From JBKBXU01 sp046313675 (lineage in GTDB: Bacteria; Bacteroidota; Bacteroidia; Cytophagales; Cytophagaceae): 15,028 bases of DNA. The DNA lies in contig JBKBXU010000084.1 of NCBI GenBank assembly GCA_046313675.1, positions 1 through 15,028 of the forward strand, written 5' to 3'. The position numbers and the translations under genes were made by a program. How positions within the stretch are numbered: position 1 is the stretch's first letter; the number at the start of each line of letters is the position of its first letter. Below, in pieces: positions 14,387 to 15,028 of the stretch. The notes under the pieces were generated by a model that saw only the letters and a program-made list of their open reading frames with translations, was not told the DNA's origin and did not search any database.

Positions 14387-14405
14387 TAGTGGTCAGTCTC
14401 CACTA
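14387..14405. promoter_or_regulatory. Short inverted repeat upstream of the TM2 operon
   Basis: TAGTGG (14387-14392) and CCACTA (14400-14405) form a 6-bp perfect dyad around 7 bases, 63 bp before the TM2 start codon. It could be an operator or leader hairpin. Confidence 0.3.
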
Positions 14406-14448
14406 ATATTGTTTTCTGTGAAAGTATTACCAAAAGATAATTGCGATT

Positions 14449-14526
14449 ATGAATTTTAAAAATATTCTCCTAAAAATGCTGATTTTACGAACCATCCTTA
14501 TTAATGGTTGTGATAAAAATAAATAA
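14449..14526 (+). CDS. 25-codon lipoprotein-signal-like mini-ORF
   Basis: An ATG at 14449 opens the frame MNFKNILLKMLILRTILING-CDKNK and then TAA. The basic N-terminus, hydrophobic core and Gly-Cys followed by D, K and N look like a Bacteroidota lipoprotein signal with its first mature residues. Stopping here, it is either an entericidin-like minimal lipoprotein, the decayed 5' end of a longer lipoprotein gene, or chance. The residue before Gly-Cys is Asn, which is not ideal for a lipobox. Confidence 0.3.
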   Translation: MNFKNILLKMLILRTILINGCDKNK

Positions 14527-14661
14527 ATATTGTATAAGAAAAAATAAAAGGTGCATAGTTCTTCTATGGATATGATTTGATTTATTTGCTACAACTAATA
14601 AGCTCTATGATGTAATCCATAGGAAAGCCAAATCAGCTGTCTAAGCTTTACATTTAACTCC

Positions 14662-14676
14662 CCCACTCTTTCCCAC
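14662..14676 (-). promoter_or_regulatory. Inverted MraZ-type box pair
   Basis: Read on the minus strand, AAAGTGGGAAAGAGTGGG has two GTGGG boxes exactly 10 bp apart (GTGG at 14676-14673 and 14666-14663). This matches the periodicity of MraZ operators but in the opposite orientation and about 240 bp before mraZ. Confidence 0.5.
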
Positions 14677-14767
14677 TTTTTTTAAAAAGCCAAGCTTTTA
14701 TTGACTCAAAATAAATCATTTTTGACTTGTGCGGGGCCTTTCAGCAAGCTTCATTTTTATTGAAAAA

Positions 14768-14781
14768 TGGGACTTAGTGGG
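14768..14781 (+). promoter_or_regulatory. MraZ-type box pair
   Basis: TGGG at 14768-14771 and 14778-14781 are 10 bp apart on the plus strand, 52 bp upstream of the main operator. Confidence 0.5.
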
Positions 14782-14807
14782 CCTGAAAACCGCTGTTTTT
14801 TTATAAG

Positions 14808-14816
14808 TTATCCACA
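14808..14816 (+). promoter_or_regulatory. DnaA box
   Basis: TTATCCACA is a perfect match to the consensus 9-mer bound by DnaA. It stands 2 bp before the first MraZ box and about 26 bp upstream of the mraZ -33 element, a position suited to regulation. Binding is inferred. Confidence 0.55.
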
Positions 14817-14818
14817 TT

Positions 14819-14842
14819 GTGGGGGAAAGTGGGGCGTTGTGG
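14819..14842 (+). promoter_or_regulatory. MraZ operator: three direct repeats at 10-bp spacing
   Basis: GTGG occurs at 14819, 14829 and 14839, precisely one 10-bp step apart. MraZ is known to bind direct TGGG-type repeats of this spacing upstream of its own gene. The third box abuts the -33 element at 14843, so binding should block RNA polymerase and repress the operon. Confidence 0.8.
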
Positions 14843-14872
14843 TTGAAATTTCACTTTTCTTTCTTATATTTG
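14843..14872 (+). promoter_or_regulatory. mraZ (dcw cluster) promoter
   Basis: TTG (14843-14845), a 19-base spacer and TATATTTG (14865-14872) match the Bacteroidota primary sigma-factor consensus TTG-N19-TAnnTTTG exactly. The start of transcription should fall near 14879, leaving a leader of about 35 bases. Confidence 0.8.
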
Positions 14873-14913
14873 TTTAGAGTTTTATTGATCAATACGTTAA
14901 ACACTGGGTTCTC

Positions 14914-15028
14914 ATGGCCAACTTCTCGGGCGAATATGAATGTAAGCTCGACGCGAAAGGCAGATTAGTTCTCCCATCGCGGTTAAAAGCCAACCTTCCG
15001 GAGGCTTCAGGGAATTCCATTGTCGTTA
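14914..15028 (+). CDS. mraZ: Transcriptional regulator MraZ, N-terminal part (truncated by window edge)
   Basis: The first 38 codons are visible. MANFSGEYECKLDAKGRLVLPSRLK is the first AbrB-like SpoVT/MraZ half-domain, with the hallmark DAKGR-(L/I)-x-(L/I)-P motif at about 13-20. MraZ forms a ring-shaped oligomer, binds tandem boxes upstream of its own gene and controls the division and cell wall (dcw) cluster, which usually continues with rsmH (mraW), ftsL and ftsI. The upstream boxes and promoter support autoregulation here. The gene runs off the right edge. Confidence 0.95.
   Translation, partial: MANFSGEYECKLDAKGRLVLPSRLKANLPEASGNSIVV

Larger units (their letters stand above)
14325..14913. 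other. Divergent intergenic region between the TM2 operon and mraZ
   Basis: This 589-bp region has no full gene. It holds an inverted repeat near the TM2 operon start, a 25-codon lipoprotein-like mini-ORF, paired complementary segments around 14564-14634, and the mraZ control elements from about 14662 to 14872. I found no convincing promoter for the TM2 operon by eye. Confidence 0.6.

Noticed and set aside
14752..14769. CATTTTT-ATTG-AAAAATG inverted repeat as a terminator
   Set aside because: The stem is pure A/T apart from the ends, there is no gene to terminate, and it partly overlaps a MraZ-type box.

Overview
The window looks like a chromosomal segment of a Bacteroidota member, probably of the Cytophagales. 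The base composition is AT-leaning, start codons sit in A-rich contexts mostly without Shine-Dalgarno sequences, and the best promoter matches the Bacteroidota pattern TTG-N19-TAnnTTTG. Several proteins also belong to families I associate with this phylum (the MraZ N-terminus, the MazG-like hydrolase, the TM2/DUF2752/DUF4870/M48 cluster). The lineage is inferred, not proven. A 10-N run at 11007-11016 shows this is a scaffold with one assembly gap.

Layout. 1-816 (-) is the N-terminal 272 codons of a two-PAS-domain sensor that runs off the left edge. It is divergent from a GT4-like glycosyltransferase at 1079-2167 (+). 2168-2508 has no gene but holds a dispersed repeat with an 11-bp hairpin. 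Next come three minus-strand genes: a small membrane protein (2509-2946), a MazG-like nucleotide pyrophosphohydrolase (3086-3415) and D-aminoacyl-tRNA deacylase dtd (3829-4275). The space between the last two, and the stretch after the MazG stop, is filled with degenerate 7-bp-period arrays. Divergent from dtd are a large membrane-anchored DUF3352-like protein (4355-7009) and a GH63-type glucosidase (7078-9753), probably co-transcribed. A strong hairpin at 9825-9846 closes that unit.

9861-11676 is the most accessory part. A DUF4157 (eCIS core domain) protein with a C-terminal DNA/RNA non-specific endonuclease-like domain is interrupted by the gap and bracketed by two direct copies of a 65-bp terminator-like repeat. 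No injection-system structural genes and no clear immunity gene are present. After a degenerate intergenic stretch come a small CPxC membrane protein (12004-12339, +) and, convergent with a 1-bp gap, a tight four-gene minus-strand operon transcribed TM2 -> DUF2752 -> DUF4870 -> M48 peptidase (14324 down to 12341).

The right edge holds the mraZ control region and the first 38 codons of mraZ, normally the head of the division and cell wall (dcw) cluster. The region contains three clusters of GTGG/TGGG boxes at exact 10-bp spacing (typical MraZ operators), a perfect DnaA box, and a consensus Bacteroidota promoter, so autoregulation and possibly DnaA input can be read from the sequence.
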